10,723 bases of DNA from an uncultured Alphaproteobacteria bacterium (GTDB taxonomy: Bacteria; Pseudomonadota; Alphaproteobacteria; UBA2136; UBA6156): the NCBI GenBank assembly GCA_937928525.1, contig CALFWJ010000096.1, forward strand, positions 1 to 10,723, written 5' to 3'. A program made the translations under genes and the position numbers. Below the pieces are notes generated by a model. The model did not search any database, was not told where the DNA came from, and saw only the letters and a program-made list of their open reading frames with translations. This document shows, one piece after another, positions 1-6,381 of the stretch. Position 1 is the first letter of the stretch, and every line of letters starts with the position of its first letter.

Positions 1-27
1 CGTAGCGACTCTTCTACCTGCGGTTAA
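1..27 (+). CDS. 3' end of an unidentified upstream gene
   Basis: The frame starting at base 1 is open and reads RSDSSTCG before a TAA at 25-27. The last A of that stop is the first base of the next gene's ATG (TAATG), the same junction seen at 2952-2956, which supports a real gene end rather than a chance frame. Only eight residues are visible, so no function can be assigned. A cysteine next to the C-terminus is common in type IV pilins, and the neighbours are pilus-like, so a pilin is one possibility, but this is speculation. Confidence 0.4.
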   Translation, partial: RSDSSTCG

Positions 28-359
28 TGCTAGCGACAGTACTCACGCATATCAATACCAGCGCGCCGTGGCTTATACCGCTGTGGGGCGCTATTTTTGG
101 CGCTGTGTTTGGCTCATTCATTAATTGCGCGCGTACGCGCATTCCCGCTGGCCAAAGCTTACGCCACCCGCCAAGTCAATGCGACAACTGCAAACGCCGC
201 CTAACTTTTATCGATTTAATTCCTATTTTTTCGCACCTCTTTTTGAGCGGAAAATGCCGTACCTGTGGTGCTCAAATTGGCTCTATTTCTTTGATTATCG
301 AAGTTCTGTGCGCGAGCCTTGGTGCAAGTGTGCTTTTTTGCATCACCCGCCTGCTTTAA
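27..359 (+). CDS. Stand-alone prepilin peptidase N-terminal (zinc/N-methylase) domain protein
   Basis: This 110-residue inner-membrane protein matches the N-terminal half of bifunctional prepilin peptidases (PilD/TcpJ type, A24_N family). Visible marks are a membrane segment at about residues 14-34 running into GSFINCARTRIP, which corresponds to the family's GSFLNVVIYRLP-type motif; two CxxC pairs (C52/C55 and C77/C80) that bind zinc in the family; the intervening FIDLIPIFSHLFLSGKC stretch; and a second hydrophobic segment at 87-108. In complete enzymes this half goes with N-methylation of the processed pilin, and the following half carries the two aspartates of the peptidase. Here the protein stops at 110 residues and the 60 bases before the next gene encode no peptidase domain, so cleavage must come from another protein. 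The ATG overlaps the upstream stop (TAATG) and has no clear Shine-Dalgarno. The product may still methylate, or may have been repurposed. Confidence 0.85.
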   Translation: MLATVLTHINTSAPWLIPLWGAIFGAVFGSFINCARTRIPAGQSLRHPPSQCDNCKRRLTFIDLIPIFSHLFLSGKCRTCGAQIGSISLIIEVLCASLGASVLFCITRLL

Positions 360-419
360 TTCTAGTAAAACTGCGCCAAACCATCCCTTTTTAGCGCCAA
401 AAATGCCACAATACGGCTA

Positions 420-2954
420 ATGCATTATATCTTTGCCCGCCCTACGCCTCGGTTTGCCCTTTGGGCTTGCTTATCGTTGGCTACATTGGCTTCTACTCAC
501 GCGGCACAAAACCCCAACTTGCCTCTTGGCTATGGCACCACCATCATTACCCCACAAACACCTAATTTGGTTGAGCGCGGCACAATCTTGATGCAAAAAG
601 AAACCGCCTACCAAGCGCCCAAGCCCAAAGAGTCGGTAGAAGATTTAGTCGAGCGTGTTACAACCCAAGCTATTGCGGCATCAGAGGCACGCCAAAATAG
701 TAAGCTTAGCGCTCAAATTGCAGCCACAAAATCAGCCCTAGAAAGCTTTAGTAGCCAACGTATCGCCCAAATGGGTGCCGAAATTCGTCAATTTAGCCAG
801 CAAAACACATCTGCATCAGCCGCCGAACTTCGCGCCTTCACCGAGCAGCGCGCTAGCGCCATGGCGGCCGAACTACGTCAATACGCCAGTAACAACACCC
901 AGCTCAGTGCTGATGAATTGCGCCAATACGCTGATGATGTTGCCAAACGTGTATCTAAGCAAACCGTTGTCGCCGCCGATCCACAAGTACAAGACGCTAT
1001 TCGCAAAGTGGTTAACCTTGCCATTATCGAACAAGATGATCCGGTGCGCTACAGCGTAGAACGTCTGGTAGAAGAGCGCCTTGCCCGCGCCGCACAAGAC
1101 CCTATCGAGGCATCTATCCTGCGCATCACTCAACCTGCTATCACAGAAGCCGAACAACGCTTTGATGCCCAAAATGCGCAACAAATTGCACAAATGCGGC
1201 AAAATACCGAAGATCTATTAGCACTCTATCGTACCACCACCAGCGAGCAGGTTGCCAAAGCTGAACTTAATACAGCCAATAAACTTAATGCCGAACAGGC
1301 TGCCCGCAATGCAGCACTAAGCCGCCTGCAATCTGATTTGGCACTACAAATTCAGCAGCAAAATGCTTTACTTGCTAACTATCAGGCAACGTTATCCGAT
1401 AAGCTTTCTAGCCAACAATTCAACCAACTTCAGCAAATCAGCGCCTTACAAAATAATTTAACGCAAGAGCTTAACGCCACAAAACTTGCCAATGCATCAC
1501 AACTCGCGAACGAGCGCCTCACCCGTACCGAGCAGTTAGCGGCCCTCCAAAATACGCAACAGCAGCAACTGAGCGCCCTAGAAAACAAAACACAGCTTGA
1601 ACTCACGAACGAGCGACAATACCGTACCGAACAACTCGCTGCCGCAGAAGTAAGTCGCACCCGCGAAGCCGCAAATATTCAAGCTACACTCAATCAACGC
1701 CTCACCCAACAGCAATTGGCGCTTAAAAACGTAGAGCTGATTACCGCACAAAATACTGCAACCCAAATTGCCGCCCTAGAAAACAAAACGTTGGCGCAAA
1801 TCACAGAAGAACGTGCCGCCCGCAACAACGAACTTGAAGCTCTGCGCCGCAACACCGATACCCGCCTTGCCAGCTTAGCTGAAGACACCCGCAACCACAT
1901 TGCTGCCGTTACACAAACCAGCACCAACGCACTAGAAACCCGCCTCACCAATTACGCCCAAACCGAGCTTAATAGCCTTGAAAACCGCCTAAGTGATTCT
2001 ATCACCAGCGCCGCCCGCAATAGCGCCCTCACAGCCGACGAAATTCGCACCCACACTGCTAATCAGTTAGATGTGCTGACGCAACTCACAGAAGAACGCA
2101 TTGCCACAGTTACAACGGCAAAAACCCGCGAAATGGAAGATCGTTTGGTGGCCTACGCCTCAGAAAAAGCAGTGACCGAAGCTAATCGCGTGCAAATTAG
2201 CGAAGCTGACATTCAAAATATTGCAGGCCGTACCCTAGCTGAAGCTGGCGATGAAATTCGTGCCCTCGCCCTACAAACAATCGCAGAATCAGACGACTAC
2301 ATTAAAACCATTGCCCGCGAAGCTATTATTGACGACGACCCCGCCATGCAAACCGCCCTTAACAACGCCGCCCGCAAAGTGATTACTGACGGTAACGATA
2401 ACGTGACCTTTGCCATCCGCGCAGCGGTAGAAGATGCCCTCAACACCTTGCCGCCCACCCAAGTTGGCGCCAATACCCCTCTTGCGCCGCCACAACTTAA
2501 CAGCACCGCTCCTACTATTGTCACAGGCGAAGAAATTGCCAGCGCTAACCTTAAAATTGGCCAACTTCAACCTGTTAACGCTTATGGCGTGCCGACTATT
2601 GACACGGGTGTGAACAACGCTAGCGGCGAACTATCGCTCCAACGCCCACGCCACCGTGCCGATTGGGTAGATATCCGCGAATATAACGTTGTGGTCCACG
2701 AAGACAACAAAACCCTCGAGCAACTCTTAGCCACCACCCTTCAACGCGCCGAACCCTTCACAGGTCCATGGAGTATTAAATGGAAAATCAGCCGCAAAAA
2801 CAACGATATTTTAACCGAGCGCTTCAGCCTAGACGTAGAAACAAACTTCACCGACTTCATCGCGTATCTGGCCCAATACATGGTCAACTACCGCGGCGTG
2901 CAGCTCACCTTCAGCCTGTTTGACACCGAAAGAACGATTGTAATCTCTGACTAA
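420..2954 (+). CDS. Exported giant coiled-coil protein with C-terminal TcpQ/PilL-like domain
   Basis: The 844-residue product starts with a Sec signal peptide (basic residues to R11, hydrophobic 12-24, cleavage probably after THA at 26-28). A cysteine at 17 lies inside the hydrophobic segment in LWAC, a poor lipobox, so it is probably soluble in the periplasm. Residues ~65-680 are almost entirely Ala/Gln/Glu/Asn/Arg/Leu-rich coiled coil. They include four 15-residue repeats (120-179) and an array of about 33-residue units (331-528). Two similar DP-starting modules at 187-222 and 639-674 flank the coil. Residues ~748-844 form a compact domain (GPWSIKW core, ending RTIVISD) clearly homologous to the end of the next protein. 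It has the pattern of the TcpQ/PilL domain of type IVb pilus systems, which supports the outer-membrane secretin. The ATG lacks a good Shine-Dalgarno. The gene ends TAATG, overlapping the next start. The TcpQ family call is by pattern and not certain; role in pilus assembly is inferred. Confidence 0.8.
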   Translation: MHYIFARPTPRFALWACLSLATLASTHAAQNPNLPLGYGTTIITPQTPNLVERGTILMQKETAYQAPKPKESVEDLVERVTTQAIAASEARQNSKLSAQIAATKSALESFSSQRIAQMGAEIRQFSQQNTSASAAELRAFTEQRASAMAAELRQYASNNTQLSADELRQYADDVAKRVSKQTVVAADPQVQDAIRKVVNLAIIEQDDPVRYSVERLVEERLARAAQDPIEASILRITQPAITEAEQRFDAQNAQQIAQMRQNTEDLLALYRTTTSEQVAKAELNTANKLNAEQAARNAALSRLQSDLALQIQQQNALLANYQATLSDKLSSQQFNQLQQISALQNNLTQELNATKLANASQLANERLTRTEQLAALQNTQQQQLSALENKTQLELTNERQYRTEQLAAAEVSRTREAANIQATLNQRLTQQQLALKNVELITAQNTATQIAALENKTLAQITEERAARNNELEALRRNTDTRLASLAEDTRNHIAAVTQTSTNALETRLTNYAQTELNSLENRLSDSITSAARNSALTADEIRTHTANQLDVLTQLTEERIATVTTAKTREMEDRLVAYASEKAVTEANRVQISEADIQNIAGRTLAEAGDEIRALALQTIAESDDYIKTIAREAIIDDDPAMQTALNNAARKVITDGNDNVTFAIRAAVEDALNTLPPTQVGANTPLAPPQLNSTAPTIVTGEEIASANLKIGQLQPVNAYGVPTIDTGVNNASGELSLQRPRHRADWVDIREYNVVVHEDNKTLEQLLATTLQRAEPFTGPWSIKWKISRKNNDILTERFSLDVETNFTDFIAYLAQYMVNYRGVQLTFSLFDTERTIVISD
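777..956 (+). repeat. Four tandem 45-bp units encoding a 15-residue repeat
   Basis: Residues 120-134, 135-149, 150-164 and 165-179 of the coiled-coil protein begin AEIRQF, AELRAF, AELRQY and DELRQY. The period is exactly 15 residues, but the DNA of the units differs at many synonymous positions. The repeat is therefore old and kept at protein level, not a recent DNA expansion. Confidence 0.75.
1410..2003 (+). repeat. Array of six degenerate 99-bp units encoding 33-residue coiled-coil repeats
   Basis: Residues 331-528 align with themselves at a 33-residue offset. Units 2 and 3 are the most alike (NERLTRTEQLAA at 364 and NERQYRTEQLAA at 397), and ALENKT recurs exactly 66 residues apart in units 2 and 4. 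Thirty-three residues equal three hendecads, a known coiled-coil period, so the array probably forms a regular, slightly right-handed or straight coil. Outer units are strongly degenerate. Confidence 0.65.
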
Positions 2955-4483
2955 TGCGCCACTTCACTCTCCTCCCTCTGTTACTGCTTACAACGGCTTG
3001 TACTTCGCCAGCGCTTACATCGCTACAGCCAAAAGTGAACAGCCAATTTATGCCCGAAGACGGCGGCATTGAAATTGCGCGCACCTCGCTTTCTGGCCCC
3101 TCAGGCGCCCTTACAACTTCTGGCCTCACTGAAGACTGCGCAGGCCCTGGCCTTGGCGTGCAAGTAGAAGGCACCACTAAATCACAATCGTTTTTGTTCG
3201 ATAGCAACGGTAACCCCTGCGATGCCGCCAAAGAAATTTTTAACGGCCGCGACGCCGTGCACCAACGCCATACCGATGCAACCGCCATTCAAGTTAACTT
3301 CAAAGATGCCTTTGGCAGCACCGCCACCAGCGCAGCAGGTACCGAGCTTAAACCTCTTAAAATCAATAGTGAACTCACCACCACCAGCACGCTGCCAGAA
3401 GATTACGCCACCGCGCCAGAAGGCACGCTCCCTAGCCTCAACAACGTTGATTTTGCCGCCGACAAACCCAGCCCCGGCCTCGCAGGCACCATCAGTAAAT
3501 GGGACTCAGAGCGCGAGCGCAACCGCATGGCCGCCGAGCGCCAACAAGTGCTGACCAAAAGTGGCCAAGTGCTCTCTGGCATGCGCGAGCTTGACCGTCT
3601 CACGAGCCGCGAACTTATTCAGGCACAACACAGCAAACTGCTCGAGTTAATGGCCCGCCTGCGCGATGCCGAGCGCCAAATCGAAACCGAACAACAGCGC
3701 CACAAACAAACCCTCGGCGCAGCCGATAAAACCCGCGACGTCGCCGAAGCTAAAATTAATACATGGCAACAGCGCGAAGACCAGCTGAACGCGGAAATGT
3801 CCAGCCTGCAAGCCCGCTTAGGCGCGTTTGAATCACTCAGCCAACGCCTCGCGCAAGAGAAAAAGAACAAAGAAAGCGCCTACACAGGCCGCATTCAGAG
3901 CCTAGAGAGCCAACTTAAGCAAGCCGAAACCGAGGCCAGCGCCGTCCGCCGTGAATTGGTGCTAGAAGCTGCGCAAAAAATCGCCGAAGCCGAGCGCATC
4001 AGCTTTGCCGCCCGTTTGGCTGAGCAACAAGCCAAAAAGCTAGAGGCCGAGCGCCTCAAAGCCGAAGGCAACACCCTTATGGCGCGCGCGAACGAGCTTA
4101 AGTCTGGCAACACCATTGTGGTACCACGTCTCGCCAATATGTTTGACCCTCTACGCGCCGAACCCGCAGCCACCAAGCCTGTTATCAGCATGGCACTAGA
4201 AGATGTGCCCATCACCATTAACGTGAAAGATAAACCGCTAAATGCCATCATGGCCGATATTTTCCAAAATATCCGCACCGTGGCAGGCCCCTGGAAAATT
4301 GACTGGCAGCTTTCTGGCAAAGCCAAATACATCCTTGAAGAAACATGGTCGCTCACAGCAGAAGTCCGCTTTAACGACCTCATGGCGCACATCCAGCAAA
4401 AAGTTGCGACCGAAAATAACATCACCCTAGGCTTTAAACGCTTCGATAATAGCCGCCTCTTTGTCATCACCGACGCGAAATAG
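2954..4483 (+). CDS. Coiled-coil lipoprotein with C-terminal TcpQ/PilL-like domain
   Basis: The 509-residue product begins with a short lipoprotein signal peptide with a lipobox-type LTTAC, placing the lipidated cysteine at residue 16. The following Thr-Ser is not an Asp retention signal, so outer-membrane delivery is likely. Residues 17-180 form a low-complexity globular or extended region with two cysteines (C62, C89) able to form a disulfide. Residues ~181-384 are a charged Glu/Arg/Gln-rich coiled coil. Residues ~418-509 are a TcpQ/PilL-like domain (GPWKIDW core, ending RLFVITD) that aligns along its length with the end of the preceding protein. IncI-type PilL and TcpQ-related proteins are known to work with the pilus secretin, so a periplasmic or secretin-associated role is inferred. 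The start is the TAATG overlap with no Shine-Dalgarno, suggesting reinitiation coupled to the preceding gene and near-equal production of the two. No intrinsic terminator for this strand follows: the hairpin at 4501-4529 lacks a T-run in this direction. Confidence 0.8.
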   Translation: MRHFTLLPLLLLTTACTSPALTSLQPKVNSQFMPEDGGIEIARTSLSGPSGALTTSGLTEDCAGPGLGVQVEGTTKSQSFLFDSNGNPCDAAKEIFNGRDAVHQRHTDATAIQVNFKDAFGSTATSAAGTELKPLKINSELTTTSTLPEDYATAPEGTLPSLNNVDFAADKPSPGLAGTISKWDSERERNRMAAERQQVLTKSGQVLSGMRELDRLTSRELIQAQHSKLLELMARLRDAERQIETEQQRHKQTLGAADKTRDVAEAKINTWQQREDQLNAEMSSLQARLGAFESLSQRLAQEKKNKESAYTGRIQSLESQLKQAETEASAVRRELVLEAAQKIAEAERISFAARLAEQQAKKLEAERLKAEGNTLMARANELKSGNTIVVPRLANMFDPLRAEPAATKPVISMALEDVPITINVKDKPLNAIMADIFQNIRTVAGPWKIDWQLSGKAKYILEETWSLTAEVRFNDLMAHIQQKVATENNITLGFKRFDNSRLFVITDAK

Positions 4484-4489
4484 TTTTAT

Positions 4490-4681
4490 TACAAAAAAAA
4501 CCCCAGCACACATACGAAATGCGCTGGGGGGTGCAATAAGCAGATGCAAACTATTCACTGCTGGTTTTAATATAAAAAGTGCTCTAACTTCCTGCACGCA
4601 GGCGCGGGGACACAATCTACTTAAGGATGTAAAACTACCACCCTCCATTACGCCCCGCTGTATTGGGATATTTCTTTAATT
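4490..4681 (-). ncRNA. Candidate ~190-nt small RNA downstream of dksA
   Basis: The 268 bases between the lipoprotein stop and the dksA stop contain no convincing gene. Read on the - strand they contain a sigma70-like promoter (4688-4716), a predicted start near 4681 and a strong intrinsic terminator with a U8 tract ending near 4493. The predicted RNA can fold: GCGGGG near the 5' end pairs with CCCCGC about 60 bases later, enclosing a GAGGGUG/CAUCCUU hairpin, followed by a small CCUG/CAGG hairpin and the terminator. Its length is in the range of 6S RNA, but I cannot show the 6S closing stem and bubble by eye, so no family is assigned. The alternative is that it is simply a long dksA 3' untranslated region, or a dksA-3'UTR-derived sRNA. 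Confidence 0.45.
4493..4529 (-). terminator. Intrinsic terminator (dksA / sRNA candidate)
   Basis: On the - strand, CCCCAGC at 4529-4523 pairs with GCTGGGG at 4507-4501, seven perfect pairs that extend by non-contiguous pairing inward, followed at once by eight T residues (4500-4493). On the + strand the hairpin is not followed by T residues, so it is mainly a minus-strand terminator. Confidence 0.85.
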
Positions 4682-4687
4682 CAATTT

Positions 4688-4716
4688 TTTGTATGCTGTT
4701 TTGAGGCATATGTCAA
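4688..4716 (-). promoter_or_regulatory. Sigma70-like promoter of the sRNA candidate
   Basis: A perfect TTGACA (4716-4711) is separated by 17 bases from TACAAA (4693-4688, four of six matches to TATAAT). The predicted start is about 4681. The -35 box sits in the middle of the inverted repeat GAGGCA-N12-TGCCTC (4703-4726), which could be an operator but could also be chance. Confidence 0.5.
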
Positions 4717-4751
4717 GCACTGCCTCCCCGCACCCCGTCAGCAATCAGGTA

Positions 4752-5216
4752 TCAGCCCGCGTAACCGGTTTCCTTCTGCTCTTGGCGGGTTTTTGCTTCA
4801 ATTGATAGCGTGGTAATCGGGCGCGCTAATAAGCGCTTAATGCCAATCGGGTCGCCGGTTTCTTCGCAGTAACCAAAATCTCCCTCTCTTATGCGGTCAA
4901 GGGCTTCGTCAATTTTACGGACCAACTTACGGCCACGGTCGCGGGTGCGCAGCTCTAGAGTTTGTTCATACTCTAGGCTGGCCTGATCGTTAGGATCAGA
5001 CTCAATGGTAGAATTTTCTTGCAAGTCAGCCATGGTGCCTTGGTTTTCCCGCTCTAGGTCTTGGCGCCACGTTAAAATAAGGTCACGGAAGTACGCTAGG
5101 TGCTGCGCGCACATGTACTCTTCTTTATCGCTAGGTATGAAATTGTCTGGGTAACCGCGCTCTTTTGCAGGCGCGTCAGTCAGTGGTTTAAAATCTGTAA
5201 TGGATAAGCCGCTCAT
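4752..5216 (-). CDS. dksA: DksA/TraR-family RNA polymerase-binding transcription factor
   Basis: DksA enters the secondary channel of RNA polymerase and, with ppGpp, adjusts transcription of rRNA and stress or biosynthesis genes. The 154-residue product aligns with E. coli DksA through the coiled coil and the C-terminal finger. The two aspartates at the coiled-coil tip are present (D74 and D77 in SDPNDQAS), followed by the LELRTRDRGRKLVRKI helix and the FGYCEETGDPIGIKRLLARP finger. Only the first of the four zinc cysteines survives (C117); the others are T120, S138 and A141. This is the usual alphaproteobacterial form and implies a fold that does not depend on zinc. The frame is open upstream to a TTG at 5267, but the ATG at 5216 is preferred because AAGGGGA lies nine bases before it. 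The gene lies downstream of pip on the same strand, 103 bases away, and may share some transcription with it. Confidence 0.93.
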   Translation of the reverse strand: MSGLSITDFKPLTDAPAKERGYPDNFIPSDKEEYMCAQHLAYFRDLILTWRQDLERENQGTMADLQENSTIESDPNDQASLEYEQTLELRTRDRGRKLVRKIDEALDRIREGDFGYCEETGDPIGIKRLLARPITTLSIEAKTRQEQKETGYAG

Positions 5217-5223
5217 GGCATCA

Positions 5224-5231
5224 ATCCCCTT
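5224..5231 (-). promoter_or_regulatory. Ribosome binding site that fixes the dksA start
   Basis: AAGGGGAT on the - strand ends about nine bases before the ATG at 5216, giving normal Shine-Dalgarno spacing. The upstream TTG at 5267 has only a close GAGG right next to it, so the shorter protein is favoured. Confidence 0.6.
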
Positions 5232-5288
5232 GTTATTGCTAACATTTTTGCCCCGAAATTTCCCCAACCTCGTGCAAAAGCATGCTTG

Positions 5289-5324
5289 AGTGTAGCTATT
5301 TTTGCCAAAAATGCAAGTATTATA
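5289..5324 (-). promoter_or_regulatory. Possible dksA promoter region
   Basis: Two weak options lie between pip and dksA. TTGCAT (5316-5311) and TACACT (5294-5289) are spaced by 16 bases, which would start transcription near 5282. A perfect TATAAT (5324-5319) overlaps the pip stop codon but has no recognisable -35 box. Either would give dksA a leader of roughly 65-95 bases. Neither is strong, and read-through from pip is also possible because no terminator separates the genes. Confidence 0.3.
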
Positions 5325-6300
5325 AGCTTAAGTGCCGCTCTGTGGCTTCTATCAAGGCTTCCGACATACCTGCATCGCTACTACTGTGCCCCGCCATTGG
5401 CGCAAATACCAAGCTAGAATGGGGCATAACTTTATGCACTGCCCACGCGCTGGCAGGTGGGCACACCATATCGTAACGCCCCTGCACAATACTCAAGGGA
5501 AGGTGCGCAATTTTATCCATATCGCGCAGAATTTGCCCCTCCTCCAAAAAGCATTTGTTTTTAAAATAATGTAGGTTCAGTAAAGCGTAACTGTCATCAA
5601 ATCCTTCGGGCGCCAAAATTTCGGCAATTTGAGCACGATTGGGCTGAATCTCCAGCAAGTTAAGTTCCCAGCTAGAATAAGCCAACGCTGCAGCCTTACG
5701 CGCTGTACTTGGCGGCGTTAAAATCTGTTTTACGTAACTTGCCAACATATTTTTCTGCTCGGTGACAGGTAAATGTGCTTTATATCCCGCAAACACATCG
5801 GGAAAGAATCTTTCTGCCCCATTTTGCTCATAAAGCCATGCTAATTCACCCTTAGTGGCCAAAAATACCCCATGAATGATCAGACTTTTAACGCTTTTTG
5901 GCCATGTTTGTGCATAAATGAGCGCCAGTGTGCTGCCCCAACTACCACCCAATACATGCCATGCGTCTATGCTTAAATGCGCCTGCAAAGCCGCCATATC
6001 TGCCACTAAATGCGCCGTTGTGTTGGCCGCGAACTGGTCTTTAAACATGCTTTGGCCGCATCCCCGTTGGTCAAACAAAATAATACGATATTTCAAAGGG
6101 TTAAACAATCGCCGATGCTTCGGTTTGCTTGCCGCACCAGGGCCACCATGGCAGCCAACAACGGGCACGCCGTTCGGGTTACCGCTTTCTTCGTAATAGA
6201 TTTTATGCCCATCGCCTACGTCTAACCAGCCCGTACGGTAAGGATCTAGGTTTGGAAATAGCGGTGACTTTGGCTTAAACAGCGTCTGTAAAAAATTCAT
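5320..6300 (-). CDS. pip: Proline iminopeptidase (prolyl aminopeptidase, S33 family)
   Basis: This cytoplasmic alpha/beta-hydrolase removes N-terminal proline from peptides. The 326-residue product is full length for the bacterial enzyme. Visible family marks are the N-terminal GWLDVGDGHKIYYEESG, the oxyanion-loop HGGPG (51-55), FDQRGCGQS (76-84), the nucleophile elbow GGSWGS (118-123, Ser120), the helical-cap WE at 211-212 whose glutamate recognises the substrate amino group in this family, the catalytic Asp277 in QGRYDMVCPP, and His305 in AGHSS. All catalytic residues are present. The ATG at 6300 has no purine-rich Shine-Dalgarno: the eight bases before it are mostly pyrimidines. A terminator lies just upstream (6333-6356), so the gene needs its own promoter, which I cannot identify confidently. 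It reads toward dksA with no terminator between. Confidence 0.95.
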   Translation of the reverse strand: MNFLQTLFKPKSPLFPNLDPYRTGWLDVGDGHKIYYEESGNPNGVPVVGCHGGPGAASKPKHRRLFNPLKYRIILFDQRGCGQSMFKDQFAANTTAHLVADMAALQAHLSIDAWHVLGGSWGSTLALIYAQTWPKSVKSLIIHGVFLATKGELAWLYEQNGAERFFPDVFAGYKAHLPVTEQKNMLASYVKQILTPPSTARKAAALAYSSWELNLLEIQPNRAQIAEILAPEGFDDSYALLNLHYFKNKCFLEEGQILRDMDKIAHLPLSIVQGRYDMVCPPASAWAVHKVMPHSSLVFAPMAGHSSSDAGMSEALIEATERHLSL

Positions 6301-6324
6301 AGGGAGAGTTTAACGTTAATTTAT

Positions 6325-6357
6325 GCAAAAAGAAAGGTGGTCATCAAGCCACCTTTT
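6325..6357 (-). terminator. Intrinsic terminator after the 17 kDa antigen gene
   Basis: Perfect eight-pair stem AAAGGTGG/CCACCTTT (6333-6340 with 6349-6356) with an eight-base loop. On the - strand it is followed by CTTTTTGC. On the + strand it is followed by TTGTTTG, so it could work both ways, but the only gene reading into it is the - strand lipoprotein gene. Confidence 0.8.
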
Positions 6358-6381
6358 GTTTGCAATCAATAAGTTAGACAA

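Noticed and set aside
360..419. Possible frameshifted remainder of a prepilin peptidase
   Set aside because: Only 60 bases remain before the next gene and none of the three frames encodes peptidase-like sequence, so a simple frameshift cannot explain the missing domain.
3895..4470. 191-residue open frame on the - strand opposite the lipoprotein gene
   Set aside because: It lies wholly inside a well-supported gene, is Ser/Arg/Leu-rich in the way of antisense shadows, and has no recognisable domain.
4501..4529. Terminator for the + strand pilus cassette
   Set aside because: The hairpin is followed on the + strand by GGTGCAATAAG with no T-run, so it fits the - strand only; weak + strand action cannot be excluded.
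4490..4681. Calling the intergenic RNA 6S RNA
   Set aside because: Length fits, but the long closing stem and central bubble could not be traced by eye.
5278..5287. Perfect palindrome AAGCATGCTT upstream of dksA
   Set aside because: Ten-base palindromes are common by chance and this one sits at no defined promoter position.
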